DNA from: Capra hircus
Lineage: Eukaryota > Chordata > Mammalia > Artiodactyla > Bovidae
DNA: 64,000 nucleotides
Direction of reading: 5' to 3'
Assembly: GCF_001704415.2 (NCBI RefSeq)
Contig: NC_030808.1
Location: 136,601,089-136,665,088 of the forward strand
The notes under the pieces are model-generated. The model saw only the letters and a list, made by a program, of their open reading frames with translations. It made no database searches and was not told the origin of the DNA. Position 1 is the first letter of the stretch, and every line of letters begins with the position of its first letter. Shown here one piece after another: positions 10,101-25,100 of this stretch. The position numbers and the translations under genes were made by a program.

Positions 10101-13100
10101 CACAGGACTAGAAATGGTCAGTTTTCATTCCAATCTCAAAGAAAGGCAATGCCAAAGAATGCTCAAACTACCACACAATTGCACTTATCTCACATACTAG
10201 TAAAGTAATGCTCAAAATTCTCCAAGCCAGGCTTCAAGAGTACATGACCCATGAAATTCCCGATGTTCAAGCTGGATTTAGAAAAGGCAGAGGAACCAGA
10301 GATCAAATTGCCAACATTTGTTAGATCATCAAAAAAGAGAGAGTTCCAGAAAAACATCTACTTCTGCCTTATTGACTATGCCAAAGCCTTTGACTGTGTG
10401 GATCACAACAAACTATGAAAAATTCTTCAAGAGATGGGAATACCCAACCACCTGACCTGCCTCCTGAGAAATCTGTATGCAGGTCAGGAAGCAACAGTTA
10501 GAACTGGACATGGAACAACAGACTGGTCCAAATTGGGAAAGGAGTACATCAAGGCTGTATATTGTCACCCTGCTTATTAAACTTATATGCAGAGTACATT
10601 AAAAAAAAATATGTCAGGCTGGATGAAGCACAAGCTGGAATCAAGACTGCCAGGAGAAATATCAGTAACCTCAGATATGCAGATGACACCACCCTTATGG
10701 CAGAAAGGGAAGAAGAACTGAAGAGTCTCTCTATGAAAGTGAAAAATTTGGCTTAAAACTCAACTTTCAGAAAACTAAGATCATAGCATCCGGTCCCATC
10801 ATTTCATGGCAAATAGATGGGGGAATAATGGAAATAGTGACAGACGTTATTTTCTTGGTCTTCAAAATCACTGCAGATAGTGACTGCAGCCATGAAATTA
10901 AAAGATGCCTGCTCATTAGAAAAAAAATTATGACCAACCTAGACAGCATATTCAAAAGCAGAGACATTACTTGGCCAACAAATGTCCATCTAGTCAAGGC
11001 TATGGTTTTTCCAGTGGTCATGTATGGATGTGAGAGTTGGACTATAAAGAAAGCTGAGCACCAAATAATTGATGCTTTTGAACTGTGGTGTTGAAGAAGA
11101 CTCTTTGAGAGTCCCTTGGACTGCAAGGAGATTCAACCAGTCCATTCTAAAGGAAATCAGTCCTGAATATTCATTGGAAGGACTGATACTTTGGCCATCT
11201 GATACAAACTCTGATGCTGGGAAAGATTGAAGGCACGAGGAGAAGGGGATGACAGAGGATGAGATGGTTGGATGGGATCACTGACTCAATGGACATGAGT
11301 TTGTGTAAGCTCCAGGAGTTGGTGATGGACAGGGAAGCTTGGCACGCTGCCGTCCATGGGGTTGCAAAGAGTTGGACACGACTGAGTGACTAAACTGAAC
11401 TGATGGTGGGGAAATCTGGCTTGCAAATACAGGTTTCCACTGTGGGAAGTAAACAATGATATTTTCAATGTATGTTTGATGATTAGGGAGAGGATTAAGT
11501 GAGTTGTAACCCAAGTCATATGTCACTGAGTAAGCCAAAACCACACAATTTTGATAGCTGATCTGAGTTGTTCTAAATATTTCATTCATTCTCTCGGTGC
11601 ACATTTATTGAATACCTACTATGTGTAATGGTAGGAAGATGAAAAAGACAAAGATGCCTCTGTCATCAAAGAGTTCACATTTCTTTGAGTGTCTTTTATA
11701 AACCAGTAGTATCTGCCGGCCTGTAAATTCAGCCTTTGCTTATTTGTAGAGCCCGATGTAGCTTCAAGTGATGCCGCAAATATTGAATGTAGCATCCAGC
11801 GAGATGGAGACAGCTATATAATTAATGGCAGGAAATGGTGGAGCAGTGGTGAGTATTCATAATGATCCTTCATGCCAGATGCTGTGCTAGAATAATAAGA
11901 TACATAGTTATTCCTTTCATGACCACAGTTCTTTAAATTCTACCTTTGAAAGCATTTTCAAATTTAGAAATAGTTGATAAAAGGAAGAAAGCTGAGCGCT
12001 GAAGAACTGATGCTTTTGAACTGTGTTGTTGAAGAAGACTCTTGAGATTCCCTTGGACTGCAAGGAGATCCAGCCAGTCCATTCTAAAGCAGATCAGTCC
12101 TGGGTGTTCATTGGAAGGACTGATGCTAAAGCTGAAACTCCAATACTTTGGCCACATCATGAGAACAATTGACTCATTGGAAAATACTCTGATGCTGGGA
12201 GGGATGGGGGGCAGGAGGAAAAGGGGACGACAGAGGATGAGATGGCTGGATGGCATCACCAACTCGATGGACATGAGTTTGAGTAAACTCCAGGAGTTGG
12301 TGATGGAAAGGGAGGCCTGGCATGTTGTGATTCATGGGGTCGCAAGGAGTCGAACACGACTGAGCTGAACTGAACCAATAAAAGGAAAGTAATCTTAATG
12401 TCTTGATTAGGCAATGTTTATTTTAAGAACAGAAAACATCTATTTTTTTTACAGTTGGTGAGGTAAAAATTTATATTAGTACATACCATGTTTAGCCATT
12501 GTCATTTCTACCAAAATTAAATTTTAGTATGGGCATATTACCTGGACTATAATAATTTATACATAATTTTTGAAGAGATAAGCAATACATGTTATTAAAA
12601 TTTATTTGTGGTACATATTTTCATTGCTTAAAAATACAAGTGTTTAAGTGAAAAGTAAGAGTCTTTACATATAGGAAAAAATTTAGTCAACCCTCAGTAA
12701 TAGAATCACATAAGTGGATAAATCCTTTAGGCAATTATAAAAATTAAAACCTGTGCTTGTCTGAGGATTGCTTCTAGAGTATACATGATAAGTCTAATAG
12801 GATAACCAGCTTATTACTAAAGAAAGTTGACATAAAAGTAAATTATACGTTAAGAAACTTACTATTAATACATTAAAATGGCCAGAAAAGCTTTTTTTTT
12901 TTGCTAGTTTTTATTCTTTCTGGAGTTTTATGAAATCACTTACACATTAGAAACAGGAAAAAGAAAAAGACAGCCAGAAAGCTTCTTTTTTTATTTCTGA
13001 TTGCTAATTTTTACTCTTTCTCAAGTTTTATGAAATCACTTACACATTAGGAACAGGAAAAAGAAAAAGTCATTAAATGTTGCTGCATGATTATTCAAGT

Positions 13101-16100
13101 ATTAAAATTATGCAGGAAAATTGTTATATTAAAATTTAGATAATTTAAAATAACTGTAAATGACCCTTAAATTAAACCTCTTTAATAATCTGTTTTAGAT
13201 GACCTAACTTGTAGTGTTTTTCTTATGTATGACTGTTAATACTATTTTCTTATATGGTTAGCTTTAATTTCTATGTTTTATGAATTTATTATTTTGTTTC
13301 CTCTTTTTCTTGGCTTCTACCCCACTCCCCTTTCCCGCCCCAACCTCTTCATTGCTACAAGTTGCCACCACAGTGTTTGAAATTTGAATTTCTGAAAAAT
13401 GCAGATGTTTGATGCAGATGCAAATGTTCTCAGCGGGAAGCATCATTCATGTGTATTGAAGCAAGAGAGAGTTGAGTCTTATATTTAAATGCTGAACGTA
13501 CTGGTTGGCTCTGTAGCATCTTCAGATTCGAAAGGAATCTCCTCCACATTTTGTCTTTGTCTTCTCCAGGATCCATATTTCTTGGCAACTTTCATGATGT
13601 AGTTTTTAAAAGAGGTTCCCATGAAAACATACAGGACTGGGTTGAGGCAGCTGTGGAAGAGTGCAATACTCTCTGTGATTTGGATGGCAACATCCATGCG
13701 TTTGCTCATGTCACAGTCAGTGATTAGGGAGTAGATGATGTCTATGGCTTGGCAGAACTTGACAATGTTATAAGGTAATTGAGTGATGATGAAAACTATG
13801 ACCACTGTGAGCAGAACTTTGAGGGGCTGAGATTTTTTAATATTAGGCATCTTGATGAGTGTCTTTGCCGTGATGAAGTAGCACACTGCCATGATAAGAA
13901 AGGGTATTACAAATCCAATGCAGATTTCCAGGATTTGAATTGATGCTTTCATTGATGTTCCTAGGTGGTATGGAAAGATGGGAATGCACCTAGCTTTATG
14001 ATTTACTGTATAAAAAACCAACTGAGGGATACTCAACAAGATGGCAGCCACCCAGACACAGAAACAGATGACCCAGCATGGTTTTCCCACTCCCAATTGA
14101 CTGGGAGCTTTAGTTACTGCCCAGTATCTGTCTGTGCTGATACAAGCCAGAAACTGCATTCCAGACACAAAATTGACTGTGTACAAGGCTGAAGTGACTT
14201 TGCACATGATTTTCCCTAAAACCCACCCATGAACTGCATTAACTGCCCAAAAAGGCAAAGTGAATAGAAGGAGTAAATCTGCCACTGCCAAATTCAGGAT
14301 GTACACATCTGTTTTGGTTCTCCGCTTTTTGTAATAGGCATAAATCGCCACTACAGTGGAATTGCCTGCAAGTCCAATGATGAAAGCTATTGTGAAGAAG
14401 GCAGGTAGGAAAACTTTTGCAAATTTTCTGACCTCTTCTTTTATACAGATCACTTCATACTGACTATAGTCATGAGTGTCATTCGTTTCATTTTCCTCAT
14501 AATAGTAATCTGTTGACTGGTTGTATTCCAAAGCCATGGTTCCAATCTAAATGGCAAAAAGAATACAGTATATTTATTTTAATATTGCTTAAATGGAAAC
14601 ACTTCTGCTCTAGCATATGTTTTATGCTTTTATTAGAGAATAGTTTGTTGCCATAACATACGTGAGCCTGAGTCTGCCACTCTTTGAAACTCTTTAATGG
14701 AAGTCACATTGGAGTATATCCTCAAGAGTAGTTTTTCACCGCTTGTTTTTACAAGTCTGTATAGGAAATGGGATTTACAGATGGAAGATAAAAAATAATA
14801 CCCTGGGAAATGTTCTTAATCATTAAGCCCTAAAGCTTTTACATACACAACTTTGTGATTCTTATGCAGTATATCAACAATAAATTAAAATAAATTATTT
14901 AAAATAAATATTTTACTTATATTTATTCATGAATTTATTTTAAATTAAGTTAAATTATCTCAGAATTGTACTTAGTTTTAGTTGTTGGCTTTTATAAAAC
15001 AAAGTCTGCTCCAGTTAGCTTCCCTCCAAAGCTTGCCACTGCATGCTGATTGTAAACTACTATTTGATAGAACTGTTGTTCCACTAGTCACCTAAGCCTT
15101 AAGCCTGCACCATCCTTGATTCCTCTCTTATCTTCATCCCTTCATCCAAGATTTTCAGTCTGCTCCTAAATTCTGATTTTAAAATCTGTCTCTTCCTTTT
15201 CACATAATTGAGCCACATTATTACCTGGCCTATTACAATGTCTTCCCAACTGGTATCCTACTGTTCTCATTCCTTCTTACCCCTTCCTTGTCAAAAACAT
15301 GTTTCTTACTGCCATCAGTGTGCTCTGTCTCTAACATGTCAGTCTTATCACTCTCCTGCTTAGCTCCTCACCTAAAAGACACATCTCTCTGAAAGATACA
15401 ATCTAAGTTCTTTACCATGATACCCAAAGCTCCATAATGTAGTCCTACCCATGGTTCCTGTACCCCCTCTACTGTACACCTTACACTGCAGACGATGATA
15501 ATACTGATTTGCCAGTGGTTTGGGGGCACACACCATGCCGTAGTATGCATCTACATCATTACTCATTCTGCTCTTTTATCTGATATGCTATTTCCTTCCC
15601 GTCCCTTGAAAGGCCATTTCCTATTCAGTTAACTCAAATTTCACTTTTCTAGAAGACTTTCCCAATCCAATAACTGTATCTATGTATCAATTGTATCTAC
15701 ATATCAAAGAACTGACCTGGTCCTGTGGAGTTTCCCAAACTATCTTTTCCCTCTATGGTCTAAGTTCCCTAAGACTGTGACCTATTGGATTTCTGTTTGT
15801 AATTAATAACTGAAGAGAGTGCCTGGTACACTCTAGGTTGCCAGCAAATATTTCTCAACTACAACATTTACTAGTAAGTATAAAGCTGTTACTCTAGGAA
15901 TGGAAAGATGATATTCCAGGAATCTCGTGTCTCATCATTAAGTTATTCTACTATGTTGTCAATTAATACCCTGTAGTATTAAGATAAGCTTGCACAAAAT
16001 TCACATTTTAAAATATATATAATAATAACTTTAAGTGTTTTTATTAGCGCTAAGCTTTGTTATGCTTTTTCCTTAGCCCTTCTGTCTTTCTTGGATTATT

Positions 16101-19100
16101 TTTTGTCCTTGGAAGAATCTCAAATGTTCTTATAGAATCATTAATGAAGAAATTATTTTCAAAACAGTACACCAGCTTATGCTACATTTTCAAAAGAATA
16201 TTCTTATACTTGCTAACCTTTTGTAAATGAGTAAAGCAAAATGAAGAAGGCTACATAGAGGAAAAATACCACATAGAACTGCTTTCATTTTATAAAAACC
16301 AGGTGCTCACAATTTAAAATGACTGTTTTATCCTTATAGTTATTTGAAAAGTTCCAATCTAGAAGACCACTCTAGGGTTCATTTTCTTATATGTTAATTA
16401 TTAACACAATATGAACTTTGTTCTTTCCTTCCCTTTTATCACAGAAATCTTAAACCTGGTGATAAGGTATAATATGGCCAAACAGTAAAAGATATTAAGG
16501 AAAGATATTTTAAAAGAATTAATCATACTAAAAAATGAGTAAATAAAAATAAAACTGGAAATTATTTGCAGAAGTGATCCTTCTGGCAGATAAATAGAAA
16601 CACATTTAAATGTCTTTATAATTATTACAAGAATTTTAAAAATTGGTGTTTATAAAACAAAGCAAGAAAAAAAATGGTATAGCAAAACCTGTTATTAACA
16701 AAGCTTTATAGGCAAGTGATGGTATTAAAATAATATTTTCTTCTGGCTATATTCATATTTTTAAGGTTGAAGTGTATAACTTTTCAAGTAGCTCTTTTTT
16801 GCACATGTAAAGTTTTATGCCTCAACTCCCTCTGCATAGGTAAATATACAAAATCTTTGGGCTTTAAAAAAAAGTCATATCCAACTCTGAATGAAAAAGA
16901 AAGAAAAAAACCAACCTGTTTCAGTAGGCAGACAGGAGCAATCTTGAATGCAGAGAGTAAAATCAAATGACAGTCTCTAACTCAGACTACTTTTGTTTTC
17001 GTTTTTACACCCCGCCTTTGTCTTACATCCAGGAGGGCTTTCCGGAAATGTAATCTTGTGAGCACTTGATCTTCTATTTATGTATAACCGTCCTGTGAAG
17101 TCATATCCAAGTTCTTAAGTATCCTTGGTTATAAACTTGAAAGAATTCAATCTTGTTTCAAAAGCTACAGACCTTTCCAAGTTTCCACTTAACTGAAGGG
17201 AATGGGAACATGTCTGCAGCTGAGGTACTGACTGCCAAACCAAGAGAATTCACCAGAGCACCTCAAGGCAGCTAATAAGTACTTGTAGGTAGTATCTAGA
17301 CAAATACTGTCTAAAATTATTTTATCTAGGAAAGAAAACAAAAATGATTGTAATTAAGACAATTATCTTTTTGAAGACTAAATTATCAAAAATAAATTCT
17401 GAGTAATTAGTAGAATTTAAATTTTTATACCAGATCATTTTATATTTTATTAATACTTAAACTGTGAGACTCTCCTTGGCTTCACTGAGCTCCTCCTCTG
17501 TCCTTGACCCCAGAGTATGCCTTTCCCCATGACTTTAAATTCTTGTGCCTTCTTGTAATCTTCATTGACCAGCCACAAACTTTTCACATCCTTCTGCCTG
17601 GGAAGCCTATCTCAGCTGTCTCCCGCTCCCCCCATTTCCAAACAAATGAAAGTTAGAGAAAGAAATGCATGCAGATTTAACACTAGTAGACTGACCTGGA
17701 CTCTCCTCACATTTGCATAACAGTTCCCTTATTTACTTTCTCAGAGGAGACTAGGCTTAGAAGTTATTTCAGACCCATTCCTTTTTTTCTCTAAGCAGTT
17801 GATCTAATATTCCTGTTGATTCACAGAAAAGAAGCTCTAGGTCACTGAGGTCTTCACCTTCAGACAGTGTATGTCTGAGGGTACAGCCAGGTTCTCCTCC
17901 TTGTTATCTACCAGTCTTTGAGGAAGAGTTATTTGCATGCAGCTAAACCATCTAACCAAGAAAAAAAATACCTAGATTTGCAGTGTTTGCCATTCTTCAT
18001 GGTGTAAATACTCCCACCATGGCCAGTTTCAGCTACCAATGTGAATTCACTGAGGGCAACTTTGCCAAGAGATGAGTATTTTCAGCCTTTCTTAGGAGGC
18101 TCTAGCACAATTCTTCAAAGGAGGCATCTCTTCTCCTTACCATTGCTGATCATTACTCTGATCTCTTACGAAGGATACTGCTCTTAATATTATCCCTGCC
18201 CTCTCTAGGGGCTTCCCAGGTGGCTCTGTTGTAACCACGCATTCCGGGAAACAAACTCACTCAGAAGGACAATGCAGATAGTGGAGTGCAGTTTATTATA
18301 CCGGTGGGCCCAAGGCAGAGTCTCCTCTTAGCCAAGGAACCCTACCAGCATTTGTGAAAATCTTTTATACCCCATGTGTACATGTCCAAACCTACCACCC
18401 CAAATTCCTTGAGACTTACATAAACCAAGGAAAATACAATCCCCAAAACCCCATCATTCATGTGCTATGTGCTTATGTGCTCAAACAGTCAAACAGTTAG
18501 CCAATAATCAATAAACCTGAGGTTACACCCCAATAGATACAGAAAAATTTATGGCCTGTCTGGAGGAAGGGGTGATTAGTGTATGTTTTCTCTTTGGTGA
18601 TGAGTAACCTAGATATGATCTTCAAAGTTCTCCTGTCTGGAGGGGGTCTTATCCTTCTGTTGTGTTTTCATAGGCACTAAACACAGAGTTCAGAATCCAC
18701 TGGAAAGGTGGCCAAGCATGATCAGCATGAACAGGCCTAAGATGGAGTCCAGGCCCTATGAATTCCTTCTTCAGCTCAGTGGTAAAGAATCAGCCTCCCA
18801 ATGCAGGAGATGCAGGAAGCACAGGTTCGATCCCTGAGCAGGGAAGATCCCCTGGGGTAGGAAATGGCAACCCACTCCAGAATTGTTGTCTAGGAAATCC
18901 CATGAGCAGAGGAGCCTAAGTACAGGGAGTCACAAAAGAGTCAGACGCAACTGAGCATACATGCACACCCTCTCTAGACTCTCTGGTCTTTCGCTTTCTC
19001 TTACCTTTTATTCTTTTTTTTCTTATGTATTTTGGGGCCAGGTGGAAGCAAACAAGCAACTTCCACTAAATTCTTAGAATGATCTATAAGTTCCCACAAG

Positions 19101-22100
19101 GTCTGCCTCCATCCCTCATTACTTCTCTGACTTATTTCCTTTTACTCACCCCTTTGCTTGCTTATTCTGCCGCACCAGCCTCCATGCTGTTTTGAAATGT
19201 ACCAGGCACATTCCTTCTTAGGGCTTTTGTATTGGCTCCTCTATCTGCCTGGAATGTGCTTTCTTTTAATATCCACAAGGTTCACTCCCTCATGTCTTTC
19301 AAGTCTTTGTCCAATCACCACCTCCTCATTGAGGCAACCTCTGACTATTCTATTTAAAATACTGTCACAAAACAAATGAACAAACATTAAACAAAACAGA
19401 AACAGTTATAGATACAAACAAAAAACAGATGTTTGCCAGATGGGAGGAGGAAGATGGGGGAAAGAAATAGGTGAGGGAGATTAAGAGATTACAAACTCTT
19501 AAGAAGGAATTACAAACTTCTAGTTGCAAAATAAATGAATCATGGGGATGAAATGTACAGTGTAAGGAGTATAGTCAATAACTAAGTAATTTTTGTATGG
19601 TGACATATCATAACTAGGTTTATCATAGTGGTCACTTTAAAATGTATAGAAATATCCAATCACTATGTCATATTATGGGAACTAATATAAAGTCATAGGT
19701 CAATTGTACTTTGAAAACAAACAACCATTTAAAAAAAGAGATCAGATATGTGGTTATCACAGGCAGGTGTGGGTGTGTGTGCATGCTCAGTCACACCCAA
19801 CTCTTTAATATCCATACTACATATTGAATTAATGTTTTATATGATTGGGGGGGGGGGCGGGCGTTGACCGTGCTGCATGGCTTGTGGGATCTTGGTTCCC
19901 TCACCATGGATCAAACCCATGACTGCTACACTGGAAGTGTGGAGTCTTAACCACTGGATCACCAGAGAAGTCCTGTATATGAGTTTTTTACTTAGCATTT
20001 TTGCTTAAGTGTTATGCCAAACTCCCTATAAATGACATTTTTATGTTATGCCAAACTGCCTATAAATGACATTTTTAGTAGCTAAATAATATTTTGTTGT
20101 GTGGATTATCATAATTTGCCTTACTGTTCAACTATTATAAGATTTTTTCTAGTGTTTTGCTATTACAAATAATGTTAAAGAGAGTATCTTTGTAGATGTA
20201 GTAGGAAATGGTACTTAATCTTATCTTCCTGAGGGATTTTAAAGAATGGGACTAACCATGTCTAACTATCACTTTTCTTGTTACACGAAAGATAGCATTC
20301 CATAGAATAATCTTAGAGTTCTTTCAAATCATTGCTTAGAATGTTTTCTTATTTTTTTAAGAAGGGTTCCATTATATGGATACATCCATATAATTGTCTT
20401 CTGTTGATGGATATTGATTTATGCCCGATTCTTTCCTCTCTCAGTTCATTCATGCATGCTAAGTCACTTCAGTCATGTCTGACTCTTTGTGAACCTATGA
20501 ACTGTAGCCCACCAGGCTCGTCTGTCCATGGGACTCTCCAGGCAAGAATACTGGAGTGGGCGGCCATGCCCTTCTCTAGGGGATCTTCCCGACCCAGGGA
20601 TTGAAACTCCATCTCTTATATCTCCTGCATTGGCAGGCAGATTCTTTACCACTAGCAACACCTAGGAAGTTCAGGAGCAGCTATATCTGTAGGATAAATC
20701 TCAGAAGTTGAATAGGTGGATTAAAGACTAAGTGAATCTGTAATTTTGATGGATGTTGCCAAATTGTGCTTCATAGGGATGGTATTACTTTGTACTCTCA
20801 CCAATAATGTATGAAAGTATCTATTTCCCTAGAGCATTGCCAGTTGAATGTCTTGTTCCACTACCATTTTGCTGTCTTAAAAAACTTGTAATTCAGTTCC
20901 AGTTCAGCACCATTCCCCTTCCCTTGCCAGCTGTATGTGAGATATTTTTCCTAAATTGTTGGTTTTTTTGTTTGTTTGTTTGCTTGCTCTAGTCTTGTTT
21001 CTTTGTTGTTATTGTTTAGTTGCTAAATCGTGTCCGACTATTTGTGGCCCCATGAACCATAGTCCACCAAACTCCTCTATCTATGGAGTGGGTTGCCATT
21101 TTCTCCTCCAGGTGATCTTCCTGACCCAGGGATCGAACTTGTGTCTTCTGCATTGACAGGAAGATTCTTTACTGCTGAGCCACCAGTTCAGTTCAGTTCA
21201 GTCGCTCAGTCGTGTCCGACTCTGCAACCCCATGAATCGCAGCACGCCAGGCCTCCCTGTCCATCACCATCTCCCAGAGTTCACTCAAACTCACGTCCAT
21301 CGAATCAGTGATGCCATCCAGCCATCTCATCCTCTGTCGTCCCCTTCTCCTCCTGCCCCCAATCCCTCCCAGCATCAGAGTCTTTTAAATGAGTCAACTC
21401 TTCGCATGAGGTGGCCAGAGTACTGGAGCTTCAGCTTTAGCATCATTCCTTCCAAAGAAATCCCAGGGTTGATCTCCTTCAGAATGGACTGGTTGGATCT
21501 CCTTGCAGTCCAAGGGACTCTCAAGAGTCTTCTCTAACACCACAGTTCAAAAGCATCAATTCTTCGGCACTCAGCTTTCTTCACAGTCCAACTCTCGCAT
21601 CCATACATGACCACTGGACTAGACGGACCTTTGTTGGCCACCAGGGAAGCCCAATTTTGTTTCTTACTGTACAGCAGTTTAATACAGATCAGCCAATCAG
21701 TCTCTTTTAATTTAATTTATTTTTTCTTTTTGGCCACACACAAGGATTGAACCTGGGCCATTGGCAGTGAGATCATAGATTCCTAGCCACTGAAGCACAA
21801 GACAATTCCTATGTTTATTATTTTTGAGGTTTAAAATTTCTTTTCCATTCAGAAATTTCATAGATACTAAATTATTTTTTCTTCTAGTTCTTTTATGTCT
21901 TAATTCTTTAATTTTTTAAAAATTTCAATTCTGATCTATTTGGACCTGATTTTGATTCAACTATATTTTGCAGCAGTGACAGCATGTAACATTTATAGAA
22001 TACTTTTTAGATGTAAACCTTCCTAGAGGAAGAATAAGTGAATTTCAAAGGTTGTTTCCCCTATTAACAGTAGCACATATAATCCAAGGGAACACATGAG

Positions 22101-25100
22101 ATTTTCTTTTTTTTCCTTAATGAAGTGAAAATTGCTCATTCATGTCCGACTCTTTTGTGACCCCATGGACTATACAGTCTATGGCATTCTCCAGGCTAGA
22201 ATACTGGAGTGGGTAGCCTTTCCCTTCTCCAGGGGATCTTCCCAACCCAGGGATTGAACCCAAGTCTCCCACATTGCAGGCTGAGTCTTTACCAGATAAG
22301 CCACAAGGGAAGCCCACTTTTTTTCCCCTTAACTGTATGATAAACATTTTTTTTAACAAGTGGAAATTTCATTGTAAAATATTAGTTAACACATAATTGT
22401 TTTTAAAATCTGCCTGCAATGTGGGAGACCCTGAGGAAGGAAATGGCTACCCACTCCAGTATTCTTCCCTGGAGAATTCCATGGACAGAGGAGCCTGGTG
22501 GGCTACGATCCACCAACGCACAATGAGTCAGACACGACTTAGTGATTCACTCTTTCACTTTTCATTAGTATTAATGGTAAGACCAAATGAAGTTTATATA
22601 TTTCACATCAGAAGTTCAATATTGGTAGAAATAACCTTGATGCTTTGTAAATGACTAATTGTACTTCATATTATATTATTGTTTATATCACTTTCCTTAT
22701 GGTTGCAGACCATATCCATACTCAACAGTTATGTTTTTCTCCACCTGTCATATTTCCTTGTGTTATAGAATGATTTTGTTTGATAGTCATGTGGTTGTAA
22801 GAATCTGTGAAATTAAAACTCAGCAAATATCAGGAAAATGTCCCTTTCAGCCTAACTTAATCCTGGCACTTGAACAGTCTTGAAATACCACACAGTCTGG
22901 ATTAAAAACAAAATTATTTTATCTGTGCCATCTGTTTTCACTCATGAAGGCCTGTGACACAGCAGATAAATATTTAAATGCTTTCTGATCTATTCAGATT
23001 TCCTTTAATATATTTAATTTGTGACATTTGGTATCCTGTCCATTAATTAAAATAACATGAGAACAAAAACTCTTTAGAAGAAGGACATTTCAGCAGCTGT
23101 ACCTGCCAAATTATGCTAGTAGCTAAGATGAGATGATATATTTGTGAGAGGGTTTTCCCATTTTCTGAAACATCAAGGTTAAATCAAAATATTTCAAAAT
23201 TTACAGCTTATGTATTCATCCTTACTTCCTCTATTTAATGACCCCAAAAAAGGAGAGCCAATTTAGAAGTTTCACTTTTTTAGAATCTGAATTGTTTTCC
23301 ATATTAGATTAGGCAAAGCAGAATTGAAGAACTCTTTTCCTAGTTTCTTGAGTTTCATCAAAATTTACCTAATATCTGAAATATGTTGAGTACTTAAAGT
23401 TGTGCCAACAATTTTTCATGATAAAAAGAGCAGGACAAGAAATCCTATTGGGAAATATTAGAGAAAAAATATGGAATTAGAAAAGGAGTGCTTTCAGTTA
23501 GGGTTTAAGGGAGTTATAGAGAAGACTTTACTTTTGAAGGATTAAGATCCATGAATCCTTAAAAGATGTACACAAAGTGGTTTTGATTACCAGGATAAAG
23601 TGGACAAAGAAAAGATCTCTAATGAAATGAACCCCAAGTCATACCATTATGTCCTAATCTGATTTATAAACGTACACCCACCAAGGAGACAGTGTGTTAT
23701 ATGGAGCAAGTGGCCGGACTCTTCATTCTTAGAACCTCAAGTCTTCCTACAAGTAAAACCTAAAAAACTGCAAGTGGAAAAATATCCAGTTGAAAAATTA
23801 AAAATAAGCCTTTCTGGAAAAGATTCTTTTGTCTATAATTTCTAGAAAAAATCAAAGCATGATTGCATAACATTGTAGAACCAGAGTCAATCAAGGGTAA
23901 AAAAATTCCCTCTGCTCAGCATTTTCAGATAAGAAATTTACATTAATATCCACATTGAAATTTAAGTTTTATCATCTACTGTTTGAATCATCCTAATGTT
24001 TTTTGGGTTGATCCTCAGAATTGTGGAATTCATTTTCTCTGTGTTAGCACCTGTAAAAATCAGAAGGACACACTTTTGTAAAAATAACTAAACACAATTT
24101 GGAAAGTCAAACATGGTTCAATAAATGAGGATAGTCAAGTGGACTGAACATCAAGAGTATAACATCTGAGATTTTTAAAACTTAATTTTGAGATATGTGA
24201 GTGGGGAGATCTTTTTTCACTAAAATCTGGAAGATGTAGCAGCTGATACATCTTTCTTATAAAGAGTCCTTTCAGAACTGATTGAAAAAAAAAAATAGTT
24301 TCCATTAAATTTGAAGAAACCCAAATTAGAGCTTTGGTTTTAAAACAATTATATTTAACTTTAACCGTATTTTACTTTACATGTATAATTCACAATATAG
24401 AATAATTGAGGGAAATAGAATGGTAAGCTCTTGGTTTCATTGATTTAAAATTTTTTAAGCTTCTAAGATTCCTAATTCTGCCTCTTATCTGATCTTATTT
24501 TGAGGTGATCATTGCATTTCTAAAACTTCAGCTGACACTAATGATAGGTACCTGATTTAAGAAACCATCACATGAGATAAGTGAAAACCTGGTTTGGGCA
24601 AAGTTTTAAAAACTCTAGGGGAGTTCCATTTCTGGTGTGGTGGATTAAGTACCTAAGATTGACCTTCTCACAGATAACAACTAAAAAACTACAAAAAATA
24701 ACTACCTGAAGAGCCTGTAGAGTGACCAAAGACAGGCTGGTTTTGTAGCAGAGTCAGAATTTAGAAGATGAGATGGGCCCAAGGTCTCATTTTAAGAATT
24801 TGGCCTAAGGACTCAATGTGGTGTGAGAATGCTGAAACTTCTCTAGATAATGCAGGTCTTTGTGTCCTAAGGAACTAGAGGATAGTAAGGCAGCCATTGC
24901 TCCCAGAAAAATGATAGAGTAGGGTGAGATTCCAGGAAAGGAGAAACCGGAGAAAGAGAGCTCTGTCTCCTGTGTAAGCTTTGCCCAAGTCTCTGGCTTA
25001 CTCATGAATCAAAGTAATTCACAAAGCAGACTCAAAGCACCTTGCAGCTAAATCAAAGAGCTAAAGTGAAATGTGGCCTCTCATTCACCTTAACTGAGAC

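Noticed and set aside
13965..14192. Plus-strand frame opposite ACKR4
   Set aside because: Shadow of the ACKR4 coding strand with no independent support.
16980..17060. C-rich patch as the ACKR4 promoter or first exon
   Set aside because: Only a mild composition change; no donor plus transcription-start evidence could be assembled.
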